NCBI GenBank assembly: GCA_022615215.1
Contig: JAKEHD010000810.1
Coordinates: 1 to 12,582, forward strand
Length of the DNA stretch: 12,582 nt
Direction: 5' to 3'
Source: Blastocatellia bacterium
GTDB taxonomy: Bacteria > Acidobacteriota > Blastocatellia > UBA7656
Below are positions 6,727-12,582 of this stretch, in pieces. Both the position numbers and the translations under genes were made by a program. Under the pieces are notes generated by a model. That model was not told the DNA's origin. It saw only the letters and a program-made list of their open reading frames with translations, and searched no databases. The stretch's first letter is position 1. Each line of letters starts with the position of its first letter.

Positions 6727-8190
6727 ATGAAAGAGCGGTTGAAACGCCCATTGAGAAACGTGACGCTGCTCGTGATTGCGCTCGTCCTGATGGCCCCTGT
6801 CGCGCTGCCCGGCGCGACGGAACAGATGGCGCGCGACGGAAATCCGGTGGTGGCGTTCGTGAACGTCAACGTCATACCGATGGACCGCGAGCGCGTTTTG
6901 AAGAATCAGACGGTCGTCGTGCGCGACGGGCGCATAGCCGAAATCGGCGACGCCGCAAAAGTCAAAGCCCCTGCCGGGGCGCTTGTGATCGACGGGCGCG
7001 GCAAGTACCTCATTCCGGGCCTCATCGATATGCACACGCATCTGTTTTCGGACGATGAATTTCCCGATGCTCTCGCGGCCGACGAACTTGCCATCATGGT
7101 TGCAAACGGCGTGACGACCATTCGATTGATGATAGGCACGCCTGAGCACCTCGTGTTGCGCGAGAAAGTTGCGAGCGGCGCGCTTTTCGGCCCGACGCTC
7201 TACGTGGCCAGCCCGCAACTTGCCGGACGTTCTTATGGCCGTATCTTCAACGGCTATGTTGTGACTACTCCTGATGAGGCACGCGAGGCGGTGAAGAAAT
7301 CAAAGGCTGCCGGGTACGACTTCATCAAGATGACTACAAATATCACGCGCCCTGTCTATGACGCAGCAATCGAGACGGCCAGAGAGGTCGGCATACGAGT
7401 CGTCGGCCACGTCGATTTACAGGTCGGCCTTCATCGTGCTCTCGAAGTGAAGCAGCAGATCGAGCATCTGGATTCATACATGGAGGCGGTGCTGAAGGAT
7501 GACTCTCCGATGAAAGTGTCGGTTTCGGACTCAGGCGTATGGCGCAGGCCCAACTGGGAGAGCCTCGATTATATTGACGAGCGAAAGGTCGCTCGCGTGG
7601 CGAAGGCGACCGCTAAAGCAGGCATATACACCTGTCCGACGCTCACTTTTTTCAAGCTCTCGTTCGCCGTCGAGCAGAGCGACGATGAGATTCGCGCCCG
7701 GAAGGATTTTCGTTTCTTCCCGCCGAAGAGGCGCGAGCCGCTGCTCGTAGCGCACAGAAGGTTCTGGACCGAGCCGCCCTCGGCAGAGCGACGGCAGATA
7801 TATCTGCGCGTTCGCAATCAACTGGTCAAGGGCATTCACGAGGCGGGCGGCAAGATAATGGCCGGTTCGGACACGCCTGAACTCTTCCTGCTCTACGGCT
7901 ACACGCTGCACCGCGAACTTAGAAGCCTCGTCGAAGCGGGCCTGAGTCCTTACGCTGCGCTCGAAGCCGCCACGCGCAATCCGGCCGAATTCCTGAAGGC
8001 GCTCGACACCTTCGGCACCATCGAGCGCGGCAAACGCGCAGACCTCGTTCTGCTCGAAGCCAACCCGCTCGATGACATCGCAAACACTGAAAAGCGTGTG
8101 GGAGTGATGTCGCGCGGCCGGTGGATGCCCGAAGCCGAATTGAAAAAGATGCTCGATCAAATAGCAGAGCGATTCGAGCGTGACGGATGA
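6727..8190 (+). CDS. Secreted metal-dependent amidohydrolase (imidazolonepropionase/prolidase-like)
   Basis: This 487-residue enzyme of the amidohydrolase superfamily hydrolyses an amide, peptide or cyclic imide bond with a divalent metal centre. The frame opens at ATG 6601, but ATG 6727 has GGAGG five bases upstream and yields a clear signal peptide (KERLKRPLR, then a hydrophobic core near 12-27, then LPGA), so export is predicted. Metal ligands follow the superfamily pattern: His103 and His105 in IDMHTH, Lys201 in FIKM (a candidate carboxylated lysine), His228 in VVGHVD, His247 in IEHLD and Asp382 in AGSDTPE. The C-terminal text GTIERGKRADLVLLEANPLDD is the standard return to the small beta domain. 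It resembles exported imidazolonepropionase-like and Xaa-Pro dipeptidase-like amidohydrolases. Substrate is not assignable. Confidence 0.92.
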   Translation: MKERLKRPLRNVTLLVIALVLMAPVALPGATEQMARDGNPVVAFVNVNVIPMDRERVLKNQTVVVRDGRIAEIGDAAKVKAPAGALVIDGRGKYLIPGLIDMHTHLFSDDEFPDALAADELAIMVANGVTTIRLMIGTPEHLVLREKVASGALFGPTLYVASPQLAGRSYGRIFNGYVVTTPDEAREAVKKSKAAGYDFIKMTTNITRPVYDAAIETAREVGIRVVGHVDLQVGLHRALEVKQQIEHLDSYMEAVLKDDSPMKVSVSDSGVWRRPNWESLDYIDERKVARVAKATAKAGIYTCPTLTFFKLSFAVEQSDDEIRARKDFRFFPPKRREPLLVAHRRFWTEPPSAERRQIYLRVRNQLVKGIHEAGGKIMAGSDTPELFLLYGYTLHRELRSLVEAGLSPYAALEAATRNPAEFLKALDTFGTIERGKRADLVLLEANPLDDIANTEKRVGVMSRGRWMPEAELKKMLDQIAERFERDG

Positions 8191-8314
8191 GAATTGATCG
8201 AAGCGGGGAAGATGGTGATAAGGAACTGCCGATGGACCTTTATGAGCAGGCGCTGTGAACGATGAACGGATGAGCTTTTCGGGATTTCAAATTTGTCTCA
8301 CGGAGACACGCGGT

Positions 8315-8434
8315 AATAGCCCGGCAATTCTGAGTGACCCTTTTCACCGGTCCTGTGGGGATGGACGGATCGATCGTCCATACGGGACGGGGTGATTCGG
8401 GAGTGACTCTTTTCCCAGCAATTGCCGGGCTATT
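8315..8434. repeat. 120-base imperfect palindrome (MITE- or REP-like element)
   Basis: The outer arms AATAGCCCGGCAATT (8315-8329) and its exact reverse complement (8420-8434) match over 15 bases. Further inside, CCC pairs with GGG (8338-8340/8399-8401), CACC with GGTG (8345-8348/8391-8394), GTCC with GGAC (8350-8353/8385-8388), and ATGGACG with CGTCCAT (8361-8367/8375-8381) around a 7-base loop. Two direct copies of GAGTGACyCTTTTC (8332-8345, 8401-8414) lie within. It occupies the 287-base gap after the amidohydrolase and looks like a mobile palindromic repeat or a structured RNA. No clear target duplication was seen. Confidence 0.6.
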
Positions 8435-8440
8435 TTAAAT

Positions 8441-8456
8441 CGCCCCCGACGGGGCG
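8441..8456. repeat. GC-rich hairpin beside the palindrome
   Basis: CGCCCC (8441-8446) pairs perfectly with GGGGCG (8451-8456) around the loop CGAC. On the minus strand it is followed by the AT-rich run ATTTAAAATA, which resembles an intrinsic terminator in that direction. No minus-strand gene needs one, so it is more likely part of the adjacent repeat element. Confidence 0.4.
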
Positions 8457-8477
8457 GAAGAGAGTTATATATCAACT

Positions 8478-8981
8478 ATGAGTCGAGATCGATCACAACC
8501 GACAGAGGGCTTCGATTTGACATCGATCCATGCGATAGTCGACGCGCTATATGAGACGATCTCTTTCCCGCCGGGTGGAAGACCCGACTGGGAGCGCGAG
8601 CGCACGCTCTTCACTCGGTCGGCTCAACTCATCCCTGCGAGGAGAGAAGCCTTGCCCGCGCTGACCCCTATGAGCATAGAGGAGTTCATCAGTTGGGCCG
8701 ACCGTTACCTGGAAGAGGGCGGGTTCTACTCCACAGGCTTTCACGAAACAGATGTCTGCCGTGTGACTGAAACTTATGGTCGCATAGCGCATGTCTTCAG
8801 CACTTATGAATCGCGCTTCACGCCCGATAACCCTATAGCGTTCAATCGCGGCGCGAACAGCATTCAACTCGTATGGGACGAAGGAAGATGGTGGGTGACC
8901 AGTATAATCTGGGACATGGAGAGCGATGATAACCCCATCCCTGCAAGATACCTCAAGCCGGAAGAAAAAGGGGGCGCATGA
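8478..8981 (+). CDS. NTF2-like / SnoaL-like fold protein
   Basis: This 167-residue soluble protein has no signal peptide. The order of elements fits the NTF2-like cone fold seen in SnoaL and DUF4440 relatives: an N-terminal helix (SIHAIVDALYETI), a loop with DWERERTLFT, the helix MSIEEFISWADRYL, then beta strands with GFHETDVCRVTETYGRIAHVFSTYESRF, and a last pair SIQLVWDEGRWWVTSIIWDME. Such domains bind small molecules or act as non-catalytic subunits. Catalytic function is not visible. The ribosome site is weak (GAAGAG about 14 bases upstream). Its stop overlaps the next start in ATGA, so the downstream propeller fragment may be translated with it. The fold call is fairly confident; the function is unknown. 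Confidence 0.75.
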   Translation: MSRDRSQPTEGFDLTSIHAIVDALYETISFPPGGRPDWERERTLFTRSAQLIPARREALPALTPMSIEEFISWADRYLEEGGFYSTGFHETDVCRVTETYGRIAHVFSTYESRFTPDNPIAFNRGANSIQLVWDEGRWWVTSIIWDMESDDNPIPARYLKPEEKGGA

Positions 8982-9202
8982 AAAAATCATTCACTGCATT
9001 GAGACTGTCTTCGCCCGTCGCTTTCGAGGATAAGATATTGCTTACGAGCGAAGAGGGCGACACCTTCGTACACAAGGCCGGCCCCAGGCATGAGGTGATT
9101 GGAACCGATTCGCTCGACGAGCCTGTTTACGCTTCGCCTGTCATCGCGGGCGGAAACATTTTCATTCGCGGCGCGGAGCATGTATATTGTATAGCCAAAT
9201 GA
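8978..9202 (+). CDS. Truncated PQQ-like beta-propeller fragment (gene remnant)
   Basis: This 74-residue frame starts with ATGA overlapping the upstream stop. Its text matches the last blades of PQQ/quinoprotein-type beta-propellers: SPVAFEDKILLTSEEGDTFV, then EPVYASPVIAGGNIFIRG, then HVYCIAK, with the repeated 'ASPV-x-x-G/D-K-I' strand pattern. A functional propeller needs six to eight blades of roughly 45 residues, so this can be only one and a half. No signal peptide is present, and the upstream DNA codes an unrelated NTF2-like protein, so the rest of the parent gene is not here. It is probably the 3' relic of a deleted or rearranged propeller gene, kept open by its position. It could instead be a small domain partner of the NTF2-like protein. 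Confidence 0.65.
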   Translation: MKKSFTALRLSSPVAFEDKILLTSEEGDTFVHKAGPRHEVIGTDSLDEPVYASPVIAGGNIFIRGAEHVYCIAK

Positions 9203-9217
9203 TCAGGGAGGATTTGT

Positions 9218-11368
9218 ATGAAAAGGAAAAACACAGTTCTCGTTTTGCTGATGGTCGCCGCGCTCTGTGCGATGGCCGTCGCTCAGGAAAAGTTCAACTA
9301 TCCCAGGACCGCGAAAGGTTCGCACACGGACGACTATCACGGCACGACCGTTGCCGATCCTTATCGCTGGCTCGAAGACGATAACTCGCCTGAAACCACA
9401 AAGTGGGTCGAAGAGCAGAACCGCGTCACCTTCGCCTATCTCGAAAAGATACCTTATCGCCAGGCGATCAAAGAGCGACTCGAAAAGCTCTACAACTATC
9501 CCAAGATCGGAGCGCCCTTCAGGCGCGGCGAGTATTACTACTTCTCCAAAAACGACGGCTTGCAGAATCAATCGGTGATCTACCGTCAGAAGGGACTCGA
9601 AGGCACGCCGGAAGTGCTGCTCGACCCGAATAAATTCTCCGCCGATGGCACCTCTGTGCTCTCGACTTTTTCGCTATCGAAGGACGGCAAATACGTTGTC
9701 TACGGCATAAGCAAGGGGGGATCCGACTGGCGTGAGCTTCATGTCATGGAAGTCGCCACGCGAAAGGCGCTGCCCGATCTGGTGAAGTGGGTCAAGGTTT
9801 CGGGCGCTTCGTGGCAGGGCGACGGCTTCTATTACAGCCGCTATCCCGAACCCGAAAAGGGCAAGGAGCTTTCCACGAAGAACGAAAACCATCAGGTTTA
9901 CTATCACAAGGTCGGCACGCCGCAATCTGCGGACGAACTGGTTTACGAGGATCGGGCGAATCCCCTGCGCTTTCATAACGCCTTCACAAACGAAGGCGAA
10001 CGTTTCGCGTTCCTGAACATCAGCGACCGCAGCAAGGGCAAAAAGGGCAACGCGATCTTCTACCGCGACAACCTGAAAGGAGAGAAGACCTTCACGCCCA
10101 TCGTGGCCGAAGTCGGCGATTATAACTTCGGCGTAGTAGACAACGTCGGCGACAAGTTCCTGCTCTTCACGAACAAAAACGCGCCGAACGGCAAGGTCGT
10201 GCTCTTCGATCCGCAGAACCCGGAAGAAAAGAACTGGAAAGACGTGCTGCCCGAAAAGCCCGAGACGCTGCAAAACGTGACGACCGCAGGCGGGAAGATG
10301 TTCGTCACTTACCTGAAGGACGTGACTACGCGGGCTTATGTTTACAGCCTCGCGGGCAAGCTCTACACGGAGGTCGCGCTGCCCGGTCCCGGCACGGCGG
10401 GCGGGTTCGGCGGCAACCGCGACGATAAATTCGTCTTCTACAACTTCACTTCGTTCATCTATCCGGGAACGATCTTCAAATACGACATCGCCACTAAGAA
10501 GAGCGCTCTCTTTCGCGCCCCGCAGATCGATTTCAATTCCGCAGATTACGAAACCCGACAGGTCTTCTATCCCGGCAAGGACGGAACGAAGGTGCCAATG
10601 TTCATCACGCATCGCAAGGGGCTGAAGCTCGACGGCAGCAATCCGACTTTGCTTTACGCTTACGGCGGATTCAACATCAGCCAGAGGCCCGGTTTCAACG
10701 TGATGCTGCTGCCGTTCCTCGAACAGGGCGGCGTCTATGCTCTGGCAAACATTCGCGGCGGCGGCGAATACGGCGAGAAGTGGCACGAAGCGGCCGTAAA
10801 GGAGAAGCGGCAGACAGCCTTCGACGATTTCATAGCCGCAGGCGAATACCTGATCGCCGCAAAGTACACCTCATCGCAGAAGCTCGCGATTCGCGGCGGC
10901 TCGAACGGCGGACTCCTCATGGGCGTTGTGATGAATCAACGTCCAGAGTTGTTCAAGGCCGTGATCACGCAGGCAGGCGTCATGGACATGCTGCGTTTCC
11001 ACAAATTCACAATCGGCTGGAACTGGATCGCCGAATTCGGTTCGAGCGATAACGCGGCGGACTTCAAATACCTCTACGCTTACTCGCCTGTTCACAACAT
11101 CAAGCAAGGCGTGAAGTACCCCGCGACGCTTATAACGACCGCCGACCACGACGACCGCGTAGTGCCCGCGCATTCGTTCAAGTACGCGGCAATGCTTCAA
11201 GAGAAGAATGCAGGCAACAATCCCATGTTGATCCGCATTGAAACGAAATCGGGACATGGCGCGAGCAACACGGCCAAGAACATAGAGATCATGGCCGACA
11301 TATACGCCTTCCTGTTCCGCAACCTCGGCATCACGCCTCACTACGGCGAGATGACCGGCAGCAAATGA
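9218..11368 (+). CDS. Secreted prolyl oligopeptidase (S9A serine peptidase)
   Basis: This 716-residue peptidase cleaves short peptides after proline. A start ATG follows GGGAGGA, and residues 1-22 are a clear signal peptide (MKRKNTVLVLLMVAALCAMA, cleavage likely near AVA/Q), so a periplasmic or secreted enzyme is expected. The propeller domain starts after the S9A N-terminal text DDYHGTTVADPYRWLED. The C-terminal hydrolase domain carries Ser562 in GGSNGGLL, Asp645 in TADHDDRVVP and His680 in SGHGA, the full catalytic triad in the family order. LANIRGGGEYGEKWHEA is the typical oxyanion-side segment. Length is normal and no frameshift is seen. Isoleucine is mostly ATC. It lies 15 bases after the propeller remnant. 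The peptide source is not known; context with the exported amidohydrolase suggests peptide scavenging. Confidence 0.97.
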   Translation: MKRKNTVLVLLMVAALCAMAVAQEKFNYPRTAKGSHTDDYHGTTVADPYRWLEDDNSPETTKWVEEQNRVTFAYLEKIPYRQAIKERLEKLYNYPKIGAPFRRGEYYYFSKNDGLQNQSVIYRQKGLEGTPEVLLDPNKFSADGTSVLSTFSLSKDGKYVVYGISKGGSDWRELHVMEVATRKALPDLVKWVKVSGASWQGDGFYYSRYPEPEKGKELSTKNENHQVYYHKVGTPQSADELVYEDRANPLRFHNAFTNEGERFAFLNISDRSKGKKGNAIFYRDNLKGEKTFTPIVAEVGDYNFGVVDNVGDKFLLFTNKNAPNGKVVLFDPQNPEEKNWKDVLPEKPETLQNVTTAGGKMFVTYLKDVTTRAYVYSLAGKLYTEVALPGPGTAGGFGGNRDDKFVFYNFTSFIYPGTIFKYDIATKKSALFRAPQIDFNSADYETRQVFYPGKDGTKVPMFITHRKGLKLDGSNPTLLYAYGGFNISQRPGFNVMLLPFLEQGGVYALANIRGGGEYGEKWHEAAVKEKRQTAFDDFIAAGEYLIAAKYTSSQKLAIRGGSNGGLLMGVVMNQRPELFKAVITQAGVMDMLRFHKFTIGWNWIAEFGSSDNAADFKYLYAYSPVHNIKQGVKYPATLITTADHDDRVVPAHSFKYAAMLQEKNAGNNPMLIRIETKSGHGASNTAKNIEIMADIYAFLFRNLGITPHYGEMTGSK

Positions 11369-11419
11369 GCGGTGGAGATGAGGACAGAGGAGACGGTGTT
11401 TTTGAAAAGTGATCGTTGA

Positions 11420-11436
11420 TGCCATCGGTGATGGCA
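11420..11436. repeat. Perfect 7-bp hairpin after the peptidase
   Basis: TGCCATC (11420-11426) pairs with GATGGCA (11430-11436) around GGT. It sits four bases before a larger hairpin and about 50 bases past the peptidase stop. Confidence 0.45.
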
Positions 11437-11440
11437 CTGA

Positions 11441-11518
11441 TGTGGCGCAAGCTTCAACTTGCATCCGCTCACGCTTGAGCGGTCCATGCTTGCAGGCTGA
11501 AGATTGCGCCACATTTTT
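11441..11518 (+). terminator. Long hairpin with U tract (repeat element / terminator)
   Basis: TGTGGCGCAA (11441-11450) pairs with TTGCGCCACA (11504-11513). Inner arms CTTCA with TGAAG (11452-11456/11498-11502), TTGCA with TGCAA-compatible bases (11459-11463/11491-11495), and CCGCTCA with TGAGCGG (11465-11471/11476-11482) around the loop CGCT complete a 73-base fold. Five T follow (11514-11518), so it can serve as an intrinsic terminator for the peptidase gene. The size and symmetry also fit a dispersed palindromic repeat. I noticed this CGCAA-GCTTCA style of palindrome as familiar, but cannot confirm other copies. Confidence 0.6.
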
Positions 11519-11567
11519 CAGAGCGAAGAATCCGGGACGAAAAGATTTGCCTTTTCTCAAGGCGATT

Positions 11568-11596
11568 TTGACATACAGACTCATAATGGTTATGGT
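11568..11596 (+). promoter_or_regulatory. Candidate promoter of the antitoxin gene
   Basis: A perfect TTGACA (11568-11573), exactly 17 bases, then TATGGT (11591-11596, 4 of 6) point to transcription from about 11603. A ribosome site AAAGGAG follows at 11611-11617. Confidence 0.5.
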
Positions 11597-11638
11597 AGAA
11601 ACACTATGGGAAAGGAGTCGGCGACGATGCATTAGAGA

Positions 11639-11854
11639 GTGAATATCACATTGCCTGAAGAGACGCTCAAGATTATCGACCGGGTGGCTGAGAAGGGTGA
11701 CCGGAGCCGCATTATTGATCGGGCAGTAAAATATTATGTGAAAGAGTTAGGCCGGGCGAACCTCAAGAAACAACTCAAAGAGGGTGCGATTCGCCGGGCT
11801 GAACGCGACCTTGAATTGGCCGAAGAGTGGTTTGCCCTCGAAGAAAAGGCATAG
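11639..11854 (+). CDS. Ribbon-helix-helix antitoxin (MazE-like), no toxin partner
   Basis: This 71-residue protein has an N-terminal ribbon-helix-helix DNA-binding fold: strand NITLP, helix EETLKIIDRVAEK, turn GDRSR, helix IIDRAVKYYVKEL. A charged C-terminal helix (RRAERDLELAEEWFALEE) matches the toxin-binding tail of MazE-type antitoxins usually followed by a MazF/PemK ribonuclease gene. Here only 18 bases separate it from an unrelated TPR-like gene, so the toxin is absent. The start is odd: the ribosome site AAAGGAG (11611-11617) suits ATG 11627, but that frame reads ATG CAT TAG AGA GTG AAT. Only GTG 11639, with no good ribosome site, can start the protein. Either reinitiation after a two-codon leader works, or the gene has a nonsense mutation. 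The family call is confident; activity is not. Confidence 0.75.
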   Translation: MNITLPEETLKIIDRVAEKGDRSRIIDRAVKYYVKELGRANLKKQLKEGAIRRAERDLELAEEWFALEEKA

Positions 11855-11855
11855 T

Positions 11856-11868
11856 ATTGTATTACAAT
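11856..11868. promoter_or_regulatory. Palindrome ATTGTATTACAAT, candidate operator
   Basis: This 13-base perfect palindrome has 6-base arms and a central T, and lies between the antitoxin stop and the next start. Its right arm TACAAT also resembles a -10 box. A ribbon-helix-helix protein binds such short dyads, so autogenous or local control is possible. Confidence 0.35.
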
Positions 11869-11872
11869 CTGT

Positions 11873-12226
11873 ATGGCTATCATGAGTTGGCACAAACATC
11901 ATAGCGAGAGCGAACGATTTGCAAGCGAGGCCGAGATATCGGCCAGACAGGGCGATACGGCTCGGGCCAGCGAACTTTACCTGCTGGCAGCAGAAGCCGA
12001 AATGCGCGCCCTCAGAGAAATTGATCCAAAAAAAACTCGAACTCTTGGAGTAACCGCCGTAAGTTCGGCCGCCTTATACTACAAGGCGGGCGAATACCAG
12101 ATGGCCCAAACCATCGCCGAAGAATGGCTCGATAAGGGTAACATTCCACCATTTGCCGTCTATCAATTGAGCAACATACTTCAAACACTCAGGGCTGAAA
12201 ATTTAATAGGTTCAACAACCGGCTAA
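11873..12226 (+). CDS. Small TPR-like helical protein, function unknown
   Basis: This 117-residue protein is almost entirely helical and has no signal peptide. Residues 12-46 (ERFASEAEISARQGDTARAS and following LYLLAAEAEMRALREI) and 57-110 (LGVTAVSSAALYYKAGEYQM, AQTIAEEWLDKG, AVYQLSNILQTL) make two helical hairpins with the small-residue spacing of tetratricopeptide repeats; the TRTLGVTAVSSAALYYKAGE stretch is the most conserved-looking part. Two to three TPR units usually mean protein-protein contacts. Starts at ATG 11873 (MAIMSW) and ATG 11882 (MSWHKHH) are both possible, and neither has a strong ribosome site. It is 18 bases downstream of the antitoxin, so probably on the same transcript, but it does not resemble a toxin. 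Similar short proteins exist in other phyla as far as I recall; no function is known to me. Confidence 0.7.
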   Translation: MAIMSWHKHHSESERFASEAEISARQGDTARASELYLLAAEAEMRALREIDPKKTRTLGVTAVSSAALYYKAGEYQMAQTIAEEWLDKGNIPPFAVYQLSNILQTLRAENLIGSTTG

Positions 12227-12347
12227 TCACAGCTATTGAACAGTGACAGCACGCAGGCGCGAGGCTCCTATTGCGTGAGAAGCAAATCGATAAAATTAGC
12301 GATGAAGTGATAGAAGGCGAAATAGTTACCCGCGCATAATACTTGTA

Positions 12348-12356
12348 TGCTATTAT
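12348..12356 (+). promoter_or_regulatory. Candidate extended -10 promoter for the 45-codon ORF
   Basis: TGC followed by TATTAT (12351-12356) matches an extended -10 element at 5 of 6 in the hexamer. ATAATA at 12337-12342 forms a dyad with it. No convincing -35 is present. The leader to the ATG would be about 37 bases. Confidence 0.35.
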
Positions 12357-12399
12357 GACCGAGATAGCCAGGATGATCAGTGATTTTTAAGGAGTAGAA

Positions 12400-12537
12400 A
12401 TGGAGCAGGAGAACAAAGGTGCAACTCGCGAAGATCAATTTGGAATGTTGATTGGTAAGAATGCGATTTCATACCTACAGGTCAATACCAGCCTTCAGGA
12501 GAGGAAACTTTTTATTGAATCCATTAGACGTTATTAG
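12400..12537 (+). CDS. Small hypothetical ORF (45 codons)
   Basis: ATG 12400 is preceded by AAGGAG with 6-base spacing, a better ribosome site than several larger genes here have. The product (MEQENKGATREDQFGMLIGK and on, ending ESIRRY) is hydrophilic and charged, with a possible helix in its second half. I do not recognise it. It is in AT-rich DNA and ends 45 bases before the window edge, so what follows is unseen. It may be the short first gene of an accessory operon or a truncated leader of a larger gene. Confidence 0.4.
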   Translation: MEQENKGATREDQFGMLIGKNAISYLQVNTSLQERKLFIESIRRY

Positions 12538-12582
12538 AAATAACTTTTAGACTCTATGAATGCTCGAATACAACACACTGAA

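Noticed and set aside
8187..8258. 23-codon frame overlapping the amidohydrolase stop (ATGA)
   Set aside because: Too short, no ribosome site and no recognisable text; could be a relic but unsupported.
9674..10786. 370-codon minus-strand frame inside the peptidase
   Set aside because: Result of high GC and codon pattern of the prolyl oligopeptidase gene; protein text lacks any recognisable family.
12250..12277. CACGCA/TGCGTG inverted repeat after the TPR-like gene
   Set aside because: Six-base arms with a 16-base loop and no T tract; easily chance.
12556..12582. Open frame running off the right edge from ATG 12556
   Set aside because: Only nine codons are visible and there is no ribosome site upstream.
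1..12582. CRISPR array, tRNA, rRNA or transposase
   Set aside because: No regularly spaced repeats, no cloverleaf or rRNA-like stretch, and no transposase or integrase text were found on either strand.

Overview
The window reads as bacterial chromosome, mostly GC-rich, carrying ordinary housekeeping and signalling genes, with a small accessory stretch at the right end. The gene mix (zinc-ribbon/FHA proteins, a PP2C phosphatase, a LytS/LytTR pair, a DUF5678-type small protein, a secreted prolyl oligopeptidase and a secreted amidohydrolase) resembles Acidobacteriota, perhaps Blastocatellia. That placement is inference from gene content; no rRNA or marker gene is present.

Left part (1-3989): a 5'-truncated zinc-ribbon + FHA protein, a second FHA protein whose disordered N-terminus repeats an acidic-Thr-Ile motif, and a PP2C-type Ser/Thr phosphatase form a tight same-strand cluster. 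It is probably the reader/eraser half of a Hanks-kinase circuit whose kinase lies off the window. A strong hairpin separates this cluster from a complete MsbA/MDR-like ABC half-transporter.

Middle (3990-6475): a small DUF5678-like gene is convergent with the transporter and divergent from a LytS-type sensor kinase. The kinase overlaps its LytTR response regulator by 11 bases. The 316-base divergent region holds candidate promoters on both strands and a repeated 11-mer.

Right-middle (6476-11368): two exported peptide- or amide-hydrolysing enzymes (amidohydrolase, prolyl oligopeptidase) flank an NTF2-like protein and a one-blade remnant of a PQQ-type beta-propeller. The gap 8191-8477 contains a 120-base imperfect palindrome that looks like a dispersed element.

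Right end (11369-12582): a second large hairpin element is followed by an orphan MazE-like ribbon-helix-helix antitoxin, which has an in-frame amber codon just downstream of its best-placed start. Then come a TPR-like helical protein and a 45-codon small ORF in AT-rich DNA. No toxin is present next to the antitoxin.

I saw no tRNA, rRNA, CRISPR array or transposase. I did not find a clearly new multi-gene system. The best leads are the phosphomotif repeats in the FHA protein, the two palindromic intergenic elements, and the broken-start orphan antitoxin locus.
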